Shown here one piece after another: positions 33,419 through 42,726 of a stretch of DNA of 64,000 nucleotides. Origin of the DNA: Paenibacillus solanacearum (GTDB taxonomy: Bacteria; Bacillota; Bacilli; Paenibacillales; NBRC-103111). The DNA lies in contig NZ_CAJVAS010000005.1 of assembly GCF_910593845.1 (NCBI RefSeq), forward strand, positions 217,830 to 281,829. The letters are read 5' to 3'. Below the pieces are notes generated by a model that had not been told where the DNA came from, made no database searches, and saw nothing but the letters and a program-made list of their open reading frames with translations. The position numbers and the translations under genes were made by a program. Position 1 is the stretch's first letter; the number at the start of each line of letters is the position of its first letter.

Positions 33419-34852
33419 TTACCAGGGCGCAAGCTTCTCGGGCAGCGGATCGATGGTTTCCGCCATGCGGTGGCATAGCAGCTCCATCATCCGAAGCTTG
33501 ACGCTGCCGTGCTCGGACGAGCTCCACAAATTCCGGCTTTCCCCCGGGTCCGCCTCCAGATCGTACAGCTCGCCGTCCTGACGCGTATGATACATGACTA
33601 GCTTATGCGTGCGGTCCCGTACCATCATCGCGTATTCCATGCCGTACTTCCCGCTGCTTTCGTAGGCTTCACAATACACGTCGCTGCGATGCTCCGCCGT
33701 CTCGCCGCTCAGCAGCTTCATCAGCGATTTCCCTTGCATGCCGGGGTGACGCTCGATGCCGGCCGCCTCCAGGAACGTCGGCGCAAGATCGACAAGCTCG
33801 ACAAAAGCGGACAGACGGGAAGGCTGTTTGACGACGGCAGGCCACGAAACGATCAGCGGCACGTGTACGGACGGCTCATAGAAATGCGCTCCCTTCAAAT
33901 AAACGCCGTGGTCGCCGAGCAGCTCTCCGTGGTCCGACATGAACACGACGATCGTATTGTCCAGCTGTCCGGTACGCTCCAGCGCCCCCAGCATACGGCC
34001 GACCTGGTCGTCGATCAATTCGACCATCGCGTAGTAAGCCGCCGTCAAATACCGGTGATCGGAATCGGACATTTTATTGAAAGGGTACAGCTTCGGATTG
34101 GCGTAAGCCCCTTGATGGTCTCTTCGCTGGCCGCTCGTTTTCGATTCTGGCTCGCCCTCGTAATAGTTCGGCAGCGGCAGCTCGTCAAGCAGGTCCATAT
34201 ACCGCTTCAGGTAGCTCTCCGGCGGATCGAACGGATGGTGAGGCGCAAAGATGTTGGCCGAGAACGCCCACGGCCGCCGCTTCCCCTCATGCGCTTCGAT
34301 GAAATCAATCGCTTTCTCCGCGCACCAGGCCGCTTGATGGTCCTCCGCATCCGGACCGTACACCACATATTCGCAGCCTTCCACCGGCCGTGTAGTGAAT
34401 TTCTTGCCCTTGGCCCGCAGCCACTGGCTGTATTCGTTGGTCGTCCAATCGTCCTTCGGATGGTGAGACCAATGGAACATATCGTATCCGTCATCGATTC
34501 TTCGCTCCGTTCCGTGAGATACCCTCGGGAAGCAGGCGGACAGATGCAGCTTGCCGGACAGACCGCACGTGTAGCCTGCATCGTGCAGCAGCTTGGTCAC
34601 AAGCACCTCGCTGTCCGGGATGTTCTGCCCGTTCTTGCGCAGCCGGACCGTGCGCGGATAACGTCCGGTCAAGAAGCTCCCCCTGCTCGGCGCGCACACC
34701 GTCGATTGGCTGTATGCGTTTTCAAATAGCAGGCCGTTTGAAGCAAGTCTGTCGATATTCGGTGTTTTAACGTATCGGTTGCCGTAGCAGCCAAGCGAAT
34801 CGAACCGCTGCTGGTCGGTGCAAATCCAGAGTATATTCGGTTTATCGGTCAT
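33419..34852 (-). CDS. Type I sulfatase (Cys-type, formylglycine-dependent)
   Basis: 477 aa. N-terminal NILWICTDQQRFDSLGCYGN (metal Asp in TDQQR), then the sulfatase signature VCAPSRGSFLTGRYP with Cys53 as the residue converted to formylglycine (C-x-P-S-R-x5-TGR), LSGKLHL, and the second metal/active site SDHGELLGDHGVYLKG. No signal peptide, so it desulfates imported sugars or oligosaccharides. Needs a formylglycine-generating enzyme or anaerobic sulfatase maturase, not present in the window. Sits between the secreted glycosidase and a binding lipoprotein, suggesting use of a sulfated glycan. Confidence 0.9.
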   Translation of the reverse strand: MTDKPNILWICTDQQRFDSLGCYGNRYVKTPNIDRLASNGLLFENAYSQSTVCAPSRGSFLTGRYPRTVRLRKNGQNIPDSEVLVTKLLHDAGYTCGLSGKLHLSACFPRVSHGTERRIDDGYDMFHWSHHPKDDWTTNEYSQWLRAKGKKFTTRPVEGCEYVVYGPDAEDHQAAWCAEKAIDFIEAHEGKRRPWAFSANIFAPHHPFDPPESYLKRYMDLLDELPLPNYYEGEPESKTSGQRRDHQGAYANPKLYPFNKMSDSDHRYLTAAYYAMVELIDDQVGRMLGALERTGQLDNTIVVFMSDHGELLGDHGVYLKGAHFYEPSVHVPLIVSWPAVVKQPSRLSAFVELVDLAPTFLEAAGIERHPGMQGKSLMKLLSGETAEHRSDVYCEAYESSGKYGMEYAMMVRDRTHKLVMYHTRQDGELYDLEADPGESRNLWSSSEHGSVKLRMMELLCHRMAETIDPLPEKLAPW

Positions 34853-35001
34853 GTCATGTACCTCCGTAGATGTGAGATGTAAGATGCTGTATACGATGTT
34901 GTGTCAAAATATATCATGAATTCCTCCGCTAATATATAACTCAACCGATTACCTATGTTTCATTTTCGATTAACGGAGTAACCTTGAAGATAAACCGAAG
35001 A

Positions 35002-35043
35002 AAGGGCTTGCCCCGGATATCCAATCCGCAGAGACAAGCCCTT
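35002..35043 (-). terminator. Terminator of the large glycosidase gene
   Basis: AAGGGCTTG...CAAGCCCTT, 9-bp outer stem with an inner GGAT/ATCC helix, 20 nt after the stop at 35064; T-run CTTTCTTC is moderate. Separates the glycosidase from the sulfatase gene. Confidence 0.65.
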
Positions 35044-35063
35044 CCGTCAAAGGCGTACTCAGG

Positions 35064-38057
35064 TTATTGCTTGGGAGCTATATTCGAGAACCCTACGCTC
35101 ACATCGCCGCTGTCGTTCATCCCTTTCAGCTTATAGTAATAGGTGACCCCTGCTTGAAGATCGGTATCCGTCCACGATGTGCCCGTCACATGACCGGCCA
35201 CCTGGGTATACCCGGTGTCGGGCTGGGTGCTTCTGTACACCTTGAAGCCCGTTGCATTCGGCACCCGGATGAGGACCTCATCGAAATACGCGACCTGGTT
35301 CGCCCACAGCCCGGCCATGCCGGCCCCGATCGAGCTGTCGGTCACATCCACGATCAAGTTGTCGTTGACCATCGCCTTAAGCTGCGTTCCTTCCATAACA
35401 AGCCTTACGTTCATATCCGCCACATTCGGCTTGATGCCCTTCGCTGATAGCTCGGTCAGCGTCTTGGCAGCGATCAGGACGGTCGCGCCGTTCACATATT
35501 TGGCCAGCCGGAACGACGCGTTGCTGTGATCATACGTAAAATAATAGTAATTGTTGATGTCCTGAAACCGGCCGATGAGCCCGACTCTTCCCGAACTGTT
35601 ATAGCTCGTGACGTCGATATTCGCTTCGATCTCGAAGTTGCTCCATGAAGCCGAGCCGCGCGTCACGATTTGCTGGCCGCTCGCGGTCGCCTTGTACACC
35701 TTCGTCGCCCTCGCCGCATCGGGATGGTTGACCGCAGTATAATCCGGACCGGCCTGCACCGTCCAGCCGCTCGACGTGCCGTCCCCATCCTCGAAGAAGC
35801 CCTTGAACGTTTCGTCGTAGGAAGGCTTCCAAGTTAACGTAGCGGTCGTAGCGGTTTTGGCCGATACTTTAACGTCATGCGGAGCGAACGGATTGTTCGC
35901 GTTCGGATAAGCAGCGTCCTCCGTGGAGTATGCGCTCGTTCCATATGCGTTGTAAGCGGCAACTTGGAACATGTACGTTTGCCCGTTATTTAGGCCTTCC
36001 ACCCGTGTGCCTACAGCGTTGCCGACATCAATCGGCGTGCCGTAGCTTCCGCCGGACAGCTTGTAGCGGACCTTGTAGCCGGTCGCTCCCGGAACAGACT
36101 GCCACTCCACGCCTACGGCGCCGCTTCTTTCTACGTAAGCGGAACGCAGCAGCGGGGTCGACGGCGCGGCTGTCGTCAGGCTCGGAACGTTGGCTGAAAC
36201 GGTCGTGCCGCTCGTGCCGACGGCCTCCACTTGGAAGTAATACGTCGTGTTCGCTGATAAGCCCGTTACCGTGTAGGAGGATACGCCTGGGGAAATTCCC
36301 GTAATCGCATTCGTCAAGCTCGAAGGTGACATGCCGTACTTGATCGTGTACGCATTCGCACCGTCAGACGGAAGCCATTTCAGACTCGCTGCGCCGGTCG
36401 TCACAGCGTCCGCATGCGTAATCCACGGCTCCTGCGGCGCCTTATCCGCCTGCGGGCTGGCCGGCGACCACTCCAGACGCACGATCGAGTACGCCGGAAT
36501 GGATACTGGATTGGCTGCGCCGCTCTCTATCTGCTCCTTCACCGATTGCGGAGCCGCAGCGGAATTTCGGGCAAGCGGTTTGCCGTTCGGCGCCGCTGCG
36601 TAAATCTTGGTGAACGTCCCGCCGTAAGCGGTTCCATTCAACTGCAGCGTAGCCGTATGCGCCTTGTCCGACTTGTTCGTGATGACAACATAATTTTTGT
36701 TGTCGTAGCTTCCGCGGAACGCCTGCGCGTAAATCGCCGGCATCGAAGCGCCGTTCAGCCGGTCTACTTCGGCCCCGCCTGTAACGGTTGTGCCCCAATA
36801 GGACGAGCTGTTGTTCACCGCCAAATCCATGATATGCGTATACACGGCAGGGGCGGCGGAATAAAATCCGAAGTTGTACCCGGTCGCGTCCGCCTTCTGT
36901 CCCCGCTGATACAGATCCATCGAAGCATTAACAAATCGGTTGGCAGGCTGCAGGTATCCGTTAAACAACCGGAATCCGCCCATATATCTAATATTGGAGC
37001 TCGTGTTCGTACCATACCGCTGGGTCAGCGTACGCAGCAGCGTCTCTGCATTGTAGATGCCGTGGTAGGCCGTTTCGCCGATGACGCCGCCGAGATCGAC
37101 CCCGTTCTCAGGGAAAAACGCCGGCTGACTCTTATTTTGCATTCGGGCAATGTACCCGTTGTTGATGACCGAAACGTGGGTGGCGATCGCTTCGTTGGCG
37201 TCCTTCAAATCCGTTGCAGCGCCTCCCTTGTAGCGGTGGAAGTTAATGCCGTCCCAGTATGGATTCGGGTAGTTGTAGATCGCATTGTTCCAGTTGGAAT
37301 CCGGGGTGTTATGATAGGAGATAAGCACTTGGGCGCCCGGCAGCACCTCCTTGATCGCATCGCGGTAAGGCTTCATTTTCGCCAAGTAATCGGGGGTGTT
37401 CGCATATATTTTCGGGTCATTCTGGTAGAAGAACGGCTCGTTGCCAAGCTCCCAGTAGAGGACCGGGATGTTGTTATCCTTGACGAACTTGGCCAAGTCG
37501 TATACTTTGCTGACCGGGTCCATCGCCGCATTGATCGGTATAGCCGTCCGTGCGCCTACCTTTTGCAGAAAGTCCTTGAAGTCAGATAATCGTTCCGGAA
37601 TTTGCGTAGACCGCTGCATTTTATAGAAGTCCATGTACTTGTAGTAGTTTGCTTCGGCGTGCTCGTTGTGCTGGTAAAATTGGGCCAAGTATTCCGTATC
37701 CGTCAAGCCTGTCTTCCAGTTGAAAAAGTTCACGTTCGTGCCGCCCGGCCAACGAATCCAGCCAAGATCGAGCGCTCGGGTCCGATCAATGACGTTCTGG
37801 TCTGTAAATTCGACAATGCCTTTCTGAAATTCGTTGTTCAGCCCCCGATAGCCGTATGCATATGATTCCTCGCTGCCGGTATCGACATTAATCGTTACAG
37901 CGCAAGGCGCGGTCGTGCAGCCTGCCGCCTGGACGGCCTGCTCTCCCGCTCTCGGCATTACTGCAGCAACGAGCCCTGCCGTCAAGCACACATAAAGCGC
38001 GCGCTTGCTCCCTGCCCGAAATGCGCTAGTTCCAAAAAAACGCCGTGTTCCCTTCAC
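35064..38057 (-). CDS. Secreted clan GH-A glycoside hydrolase with FnIII domains and an inserted LamG-like domain
   Basis: 997 aa, GTG 38057 after GGGAGG. Signal peptide 1-45. Catalytic (beta/alpha)8 region about 50-430 with acid/base Glu in VLYWELGNEPFF and candidate nucleophile Glu in PAFFPENGVD, then a beta-sandwich to about 555. FnIII-1 about 560-640 and FnIII-2 about 645-735 follow. A third FnIII starts HDVKVSAKTATTATLTWKP, is interrupted by about 180 residues resembling a LamG/DUF1080-type jelly roll (SWSNFEIEANIDV, GRVGLIGRFQDINNYYYF, VRLVMEGTQLKA), and resumes ATGFKVYRSTQPDTGYTQV to the end. GH family (39/51/79-like) not settled. Secreted polysaccharide hydrolase; no anchor motif. Confidence 0.82.
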   Translation of the reverse strand: MKGTRRFFGTSAFRAGSKRALYVCLTAGLVAAVMPRAGEQAVQAAGCTTAPCAVTINVDTGSEESYAYGYRGLNNEFQKGIVEFTDQNVIDRTRALDLGWIRWPGGTNVNFFNWKTGLTDTEYLAQFYQHNEHAEANYYKYMDFYKMQRSTQIPERLSDFKDFLQKVGARTAIPINAAMDPVSKVYDLAKFVKDNNIPVLYWELGNEPFFYQNDPKIYANTPDYLAKMKPYRDAIKEVLPGAQVLISYHNTPDSNWNNAIYNYPNPYWDGINFHRYKGGAATDLKDANEAIATHVSVINNGYIARMQNKSQPAFFPENGVDLGGVIGETAYHGIYNAETLLRTLTQRYGTNTSSNIRYMGGFRLFNGYLQPANRFVNASMDLYQRGQKADATGYNFGFYSAAPAVYTHIMDLAVNNSSSYWGTTVTGGAEVDRLNGASMPAIYAQAFRGSYDNKNYVVITNKSDKAHTATLQLNGTAYGGTFTKIYAAAPNGKPLARNSAAAPQSVKEQIESGAANPVSIPAYSIVRLEWSPASPQADKAPQEPWITHADAVTTGAASLKWLPSDGANAYTIKYGMSPSSLTNAITGISPGVSSYTVTGLSANTTYYFQVEAVGTSGTTVSANVPSLTTAAPSTPLLRSAYVERSGAVGVEWQSVPGATGYKVRYKLSGGSYGTPIDVGNAVGTRVEGLNNGQTYMFQVAAYNAYGTSAYSTEDAAYPNANNPFAPHDVKVSAKTATTATLTWKPSYDETFKGFFEDGDGTSSGWTVQAGPDYTAVNHPDAARATKVYKATASGQQIVTRGSASWSNFEIEANIDVTSYNSSGRVGLIGRFQDINNYYYFTYDHSNASFRLAKYVNGATVLIAAKTLTELSAKGIKPNVADMNVRLVMEGTQLKAMVNDNLIVDVTDSSIGAGMAGLWANQVAYFDEVLIRVPNATGFKVYRSTQPDTGYTQVAGHVTGTSWTDTDLQAGVTYYYKLKGMNDSGDVSVGFSNIAPKQ

Positions 38058-38156
38058 TGTGACACCTCCCTGTCAAGATTTGCTTATCAATGTACCACCT
38101 TGCCCGATCGAATGATATAACAATTCCGATTACAAATTTCTCCATTTCGATTAACG

Positions 38157-38199
38157 CAAAAAAGCCCCCGAATGCGATGTCCGGCATGGCTGCGGGCTT
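38157..38199 (-). terminator. Terminator-like hairpin 2 downstream of the AraC gene
   Basis: Minus strand AAGCCCG...CGGGGGCTT followed by TTTTTT. Second of two tandem structures filling the 301-bp gap between the AraC gene and the glycosidase start; no gene seen in the gap. Confidence 0.6.
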
Positions 38200-38234
38200 G
38201 TTCGATAGGGGTAAGAAAGAACGTCCTCCGTTAC

Positions 38235-38275
38235 GAAAAAAAGAAGAACCTGGCGAATAGTCGCAGGTCCTTCGT
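38235..38275 (-). terminator. Terminator of the AraC gene at 38359
   Basis: Minus strand GAAGGACCTG-N11-CAGGTTCTTC followed by TTTTTTT. Strong stem-loop with a good T-run, 84 nt after the stop. Confidence 0.75.
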
Positions 38276-38358
38276 AGGTTCATTTATAGTCGGTTCTGTA
38301 GCGGCAGACGGTTCGGAGTGATACTATGCCATCCGCGCCGGAATGCCGCAAGCCGATG

Positions 38359-39279
38359 TCAATGCTTGTCAGCCTTCTCCTTGTACCGTTTCCGGTACTC
38401 TCTGGCGCTCAAGCCCTCCAATTTGACGAATGACCGGCTGAACATATTTTGGTTCTGATAGCCGATCATTTCCGCAATGTCGCGGATCGGAATTTGCGTG
38501 TTGACGAGCAGTTCTTTCGTCCGCTTCATACGGGCTTGCTGCAAATATTCCATCGGCGATATGCCGAATGTCTTGCGGAACAGCAGCCGCAGATGGCTCT
38601 CGCTAATGTAGACGTTGCGCGCCAAATCTCCGATTTTTATCGTCTGATTCATATGCCTCTCCATATAGCTGCATGCCGTCTGAATTCTCGGATCGATCGT
38701 CATCGGCTGCTCGAGCAGAAGCGGACGCATCAGCCTGTAAAATTGATAAAACCAGGTGACGAACAAGCTTTGTACGTGCAGCAGCGCCTCGGTCTCCTCG
38801 CTGCTCACGTTTGCCGCTTTCTCCTGGGCTTCGAGCTCTGAGATCTCCTTGATACCCAGCTGGTTCAAAATACGATTCGTCTCTTTCAGTAACGTGAAGG
38901 ATAAGTCGACAAGCTCCTGGAAACGTGTCTGGTCCTGGATCGCCGACGCGATCGGAAACCGGTACATATCCACAAATTCCAGCGAGCCGAGCCTCAAGTC
39001 GCAGCAAATCGTAATATACCGGAACAGCTCCGGGTCATTCGCATCGGCCTCTACGTTACGTATCGTATGCGGCGGGATGACGACCAGATCGCCCCGTTTG
39101 ATTTCATACGTTTTCTCGCGAATCGTAATATGCCTTGTGCCGCCCAATATAAGCCATATGATCGTGTGGGGATAGGCGATTTTGCCGACACCCATATGAG
39201 GCTTGAACTTCCATTCAATAATCCAATTCAATTTCAAGGAGAGGTCTCTGAGAAAACTTACGGCCTGGATGTGTCCCAT
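38359..39279 (-). CDS. AraC family transcriptional regulator
   Basis: 306 aa from ATG 39279 (AAGAGGT, 7 nt; the GTG at 39288 overlaps the SD). N-terminal cupin arm (THTIIWLILGG-like HTIIWLILGGTRHITI, GDLVVIPPHTIRNVEA) and C-terminal HTH pair: TIKIGDLARNVYISESHLRLL and IPIRDIAEMIGYQNQNMFSRSF. Lies between the beta-helix operon and the large glycosidase, all on the minus strand, and probably activates one of them in response to a sugar. Confidence 0.9.
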   Translation of the reverse strand: MGHIQAVSFLRDLSLKLNWIIEWKFKPHMGVGKIAYPHTIIWLILGGTRHITIREKTYEIKRGDLVVIPPHTIRNVEADANDPELFRYITICCDLRLGSLEFVDMYRFPIASAIQDQTRFQELVDLSFTLLKETNRILNQLGIKEISELEAQEKAANVSSEETEALLHVQSLFVTWFYQFYRLMRPLLLEQPMTIDPRIQTACSYMERHMNQTIKIGDLARNVYISESHLRLLFRKTFGISPMEYLQQARMKRTKELLVNTQIPIRDIAEMIGYQNQNMFSRSFVKLEGLSAREYRKRYKEKADKH

Positions 39280-39419
39280 TTCCGGCACCTCTTTTGAAGC
39301 ATTTAAAACCTATTATACCGCTTTCATAGAAAGACAACCAGATGAACCGGATGCTGTCGCCTAGCCGTATAGCCGCCCAGTCTTATATACGACTCAAATT
39401 CCGGCAAGCAATAAGAAAA

Positions 39420-39457
39420 GCCGTCATTCGTCCCATCTGGAATGAACGAATGACGGC
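39420..39457 (-). terminator. Terminator of the GDPD-lipoprotein-beta-helix operon
   Basis: Perfect 12-bp stem GCCGTCATTCGT/ACGAATGACGGC with a 14-nt loop; on the minus strand TTTTCTTATT follows. 63 nt after the stop at 39520. Confidence 0.8.
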
Positions 39458-39519
39458 TGCTTCCCGCTTCTGCGCCTGAGGAGCGAGCTTGTGAAACGTA
39501 GACGGGTTTATCCCGCCTT

Positions 39520-41334
39520 TCAGTCCCCATACACGCCGATCAAATACCTCAGCGGATCGTCCGCTCTCGTAATGCGAATCTGATGCGTCCCGGCAATGAC
39601 CGCCGCAAATCTTCCGTTCGCCGTTGCGACATTAATACTGTCGGTTCCCGGACGGAAGCCGGACGAAGACCAGCCTCTGGCGTATTCATGAACAAGCCCG
39701 CCCTCGGATACGACGCCCGTCGCGACGATAACGGCTTTGAACTTCGTGATGTCGTCGTTCAACTCGACGGTGCCGGACACGGCATTGATCGTCGGGGTGA
39801 GAAACTTCTCCCGGACTGCGCCCGGCGCCGGACCGCTCGCGGCAGCCCATGTCGCGACGAGCGTATCGGACGCGTCGTTCGCCAGCTCCCCTGCCGTTCC
39901 CTTACGCCACATATTATGAAGCACAGCGGTCATGGAACAATCGGACTTCACGTTCAGCGCATAGCTGTACCGGTTCGAGAACCCTTCGTTATGCACGGTG
40001 TTATGCGAGATTTCAGCATTCGCGCAGCCTTCCAGCCGGATGGCGCTGTACGAGCCGTTTTTTTCCTGCGATGCTCCGCGGATCACATTCTGTTTAACGA
40101 CCGCATATTGGGAGGAGCTTACGGAGACGCCTTCCTTGCCCACACTGTATTCGAAGTTGTCGGCGATTACGATCTCTTCTCCCCCGATGACGCGGATCCC
40201 GACGCTTTTGCCGTTCTTAATGATATTGCCGGAAACGTTCACGTATTTGGACGCTTCGTTAAATACGTAAGCGGCTGAGGCGTCGGTCGTCTTGGGCACG
40301 ACCGCAATGCCGTGAAGTCCGATATCGCTCAGCACATTGCTAACGATCGTCGTGTGCTGGCAAGCGTAGGCGATAATGCCGTGGCCGCCTGCGCCGGAAA
40401 TGATATTGCCCGATATGACGCAGTGCTGATAGCTCTCCGGCCGGATGGCGACATCCCGCAATTCTTGAAAATGGTTATTGACGATGCGAATATTCGTATG
40501 AAAGATCGGCTTGCCCGACGCATCGTACTTTGAGCCGTGCGTCCCGAACCCCCGGTCCCCGTTCCGGAACGTGCAGCCTTCGACCAATACGTCCGTGCAC
40601 GGGGTGTCGTCATAAGCGCCAAAGCTCGGAAAGCCTTCCTTGGTTGCAAAATCGAGCTGAACCATTTCATACTGGCCCGGTTTGGTAATCAACTGATTGT
40701 GGAACAGGCAGTGCAGCAGCTTGATGTTTCGGCTGGAGTTGAATTCGATGATGTGGCCGTTGCAGCCATTAACGAAGCGGACCCGTTCGATGTGGACGCC
40801 GTCCGCGTGCCCGATGGCGAAAGCCATATACCCTTTGCCCGGCTCGCTCGGCCGGATCACATCTGAGCCAAGATCGATCGTGCCGCCGATGATGCTGATG
40901 TTTCCTTCGCCGTCATATCCTGTCGCGTAGTGGTCGTCGCCTAACGTACCGTTCGTAAACAGCTTTAAATTCCGGTCGGGATCGCCCATCTTTTTCAATA
41001 CGGCGCCGTTGTCCATCCGAATCTCCGTATGTTTGCTCAACTGCAGCGGCCGGGTAAGGATATACGTTCCCGGTGGAACGTATATCCTCCCTCCTCCGTT
41101 TTCTTTGATGCGGCGGAGCGCCTGTTCAAAAGCGGACGTATCGTCCGCGACGCCGTCCCCTTTCGCGCCGAAAGCTTTGACGCTGTCCTTATCCCAGCTC
41201 TCCGCATCGGCCGTCGAACGACCGGCCGACAACAGCGCTGCCGCCCCCATCGCACCCGCGCCGATCACGCCCATCGACGCAATCAGCTTCCGCCGGCTGA
41301 TCCGCTTGCCGTTTGACTTTTGTTCACCGCTCAT
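39520..41334 (-). CDS. Tat-exported right-handed beta-helix (pectate lyase superfamily) protein
   Basis: 604 aa from ATG 41334 (AAAAGGAG, 10 nt). Tat signal ISRRKLIASMGVIGAG at about 10-40, then the pectate-lyase-3 start VKAFGAKGDGVADDTSAFEQ and GGGRIYVPPGTYIL, followed by beta-helix rungs rich in N/G turns (NIRIVNNHF, CVISGNIISGAG, TTIVSNVLSDIG, YVNVSGNIIKNG, IVIADNFEYSVG). The last about 100 residues (VELNDDITKFKAVIVAT to YLIGVYG) form a separate beta domain like the tips of phage receptor-binding proteins. Third gene of the GDPD-lipoprotein-beta-helix operon. Likely acts on an extracellular glycan; lyase, hydrolase or binding role undecided. Confidence 0.85.
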   Translation of the reverse strand: MSGEQKSNGKRISRRKLIASMGVIGAGAMGAAALLSAGRSTADAESWDKDSVKAFGAKGDGVADDTSAFEQALRRIKENGGGRIYVPPGTYILTRPLQLSKHTEIRMDNGAVLKKMGDPDRNLKLFTNGTLGDDHYATGYDGEGNISIIGGTIDLGSDVIRPSEPGKGYMAFAIGHADGVHIERVRFVNGCNGHIIEFNSSRNIKLLHCLFHNQLITKPGQYEMVQLDFATKEGFPSFGAYDDTPCTDVLVEGCTFRNGDRGFGTHGSKYDASGKPIFHTNIRIVNNHFQELRDVAIRPESYQHCVISGNIISGAGGHGIIAYACQHTTIVSNVLSDIGLHGIAVVPKTTDASAAYVFNEASKYVNVSGNIIKNGKSVGIRVIGGEEIVIADNFEYSVGKEGVSVSSSQYAVVKQNVIRGASQEKNGSYSAIRLEGCANAEISHNTVHNEGFSNRYSYALNVKSDCSMTAVLHNMWRKGTAGELANDASDTLVATWAAASGPAPGAVREKFLTPTINAVSGTVELNDDITKFKAVIVATGVVSEGGLVHEYARGWSSSGFRPGTDSINVATANGRFAAVIAGTHQIRITRADDPLRYLIGVYGD

Positions 41335-41368
41335 GCATTTTGCACTCCTTTTGCTTGGAAACAAAGGA

Positions 41369-42691
41369 TTACTTCTTATCCAGCTCGCTGATTTTCTTGT
41401 TGATTTCTTCCTCCGCCGTTCGCAGCGCGGTGTTCATGTCTTTTTTGCCGAGGACGAAATCGTCGTAGTTTTTGTCGAGAATCGTGCGCGCGGTCGTGTA
41501 ATAATCGCTGAAGCGCGGAGCCAGCGCCGGCTTGCTCTTGAATAACGCAGGGATGTTTTTCCCTTTGGCGTAATCCACTTCAGCAGCGAACTGCTTCTGC
41601 AGCTCCGGATTCAGAAGCGGGCTCACGACAGGCCGTTTTTTCGCGGCAAGCATCTGCACCTCATCGGATGTCAGAAGCTCCACCACCTTCATCGCCGCTT
41701 CCTTATGTTTGCTCGTCTTCGTCGCTCCGATGACGGCAAAGTCGGTCATGCCGTATACGTTCGGGCTTCCCTTATAGCTCGGATATTGCACCATATCCCA
41801 ATTCACGCCGTTGACGGACGCTTCCTGCAGCCGGTCGACGATATTGACTGTAGCCAGCATCGCGATATTGCGCTCCTTCATAAAGCGGACGATGCCGCCG
41901 CCGTTCAGGTCGGTCGTTTTTTTCGGGATGTTGCCGGGAATCGAGTACATGTCCTTGGCGAGCTGGAACACCTTTTGCCATTGCTCGTTGTTGACTTCAG
42001 CCTTGTTCGTCTTGCCGTTTACAATGACGAGCGATAACGGAAACGCAAGCCGGGTCGCATGCTCGGGATCGAGTCCGTAGTACGATGTCCCGCCGTCGGT
42101 TCTCGTTACTTTGCGGGCGAGGTCGACCGCATCTTCCCAGGTCATCCCGTCCTTCGGATACGCTACGCCGAATTTATCGAAGACGTCTTTATTGTAATAC
42201 AGCGCATTCGCCTGCCGGTAGAAGGGAAGGCCGTACAGTTCGCCTTTGTCGGAGTACGCTTTAAGCGCTTCCATAAAGATCGGGTCGAAACGGGCAAGGT
42301 CCAGCTTCTCCTGCTTCGCCAGCGGCGTAATGTCTTCCAATAAACCGACCTGGATCAAATTGCCCAAGTAGCCCTGAAACTCCAAATACAAGTCAAAGCT
42401 CGTTCCGTTGGCCACCAAATCTTGAATGCCCTTGCCTTTTTTCACGATGTTAACCGTAATATGAGGATATTTCTTTTTCAGCGGATCATGCAGCAGCAGC
42501 TTCCACAAATCGTCGGACATGTCCTGGCCCGCGAACAGATTGAGCGTCACCGGCTCCGTATTCGCCTTGGCTGCGGCTCCGTCCGAAGCTGCGGGGCTTT
42601 TCCCTCCCTCCACGGGGCCGCCTTGGGAACAACCAAGCAGCGCCGATATGCCCACCAGTTGGGCTAGAAGCAGAACGTTCAGCTTGCGCAT
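41369..42691 (-). CDS. Extracellular solute-binding lipoprotein, family 1 (paralogue 4 of 4)
   Basis: 440 aa, lipobox ALLGC (Cys21). Shares YYNKDVFDKFGVAYPKDGMT (blocks YNKDVFDKFG, YPKDGMTWEDA) and C-terminal DMNTALRTAEEEINKK with the other paralogues. Second gene of an operon with a GDPD upstream (35-bp gap) and a Tat beta-helix gene downstream (34-bp gap). Expected to feed an ABC importer encoded elsewhere. Confidence 0.88.
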   Translation of the reverse strand: MRKLNVLLLAQLVGISALLGCSQGGPVEGGKSPAASDGAAAKANTEPVTLNLFAGQDMSDDLWKLLLHDPLKKKYPHITVNIVKKGKGIQDLVANGTSFDLYLEFQGYLGNLIQVGLLEDITPLAKQEKLDLARFDPIFMEALKAYSDKGELYGLPFYRQANALYYNKDVFDKFGVAYPKDGMTWEDAVDLARKVTRTDGGTSYYGLDPEHATRLAFPLSLVIVNGKTNKAEVNNEQWQKVFQLAKDMYSIPGNIPKKTTDLNGGGIVRFMKERNIAMLATVNIVDRLQEASVNGVNWDMVQYPSYKGSPNVYGMTDFAVIGATKTSKHKEAAMKVVELLTSDEVQMLAAKKRPVVSPLLNPELQKQFAAEVDYAKGKNIPALFKSKPALAPRFSDYYTTARTILDKNYDDFVLGKKDMNTALRTAEEEINKKISELDKK

Positions 42692-42726
42692 CGATCATCT
42701 CTCCTTCAATAAAATGATGTACGAGT

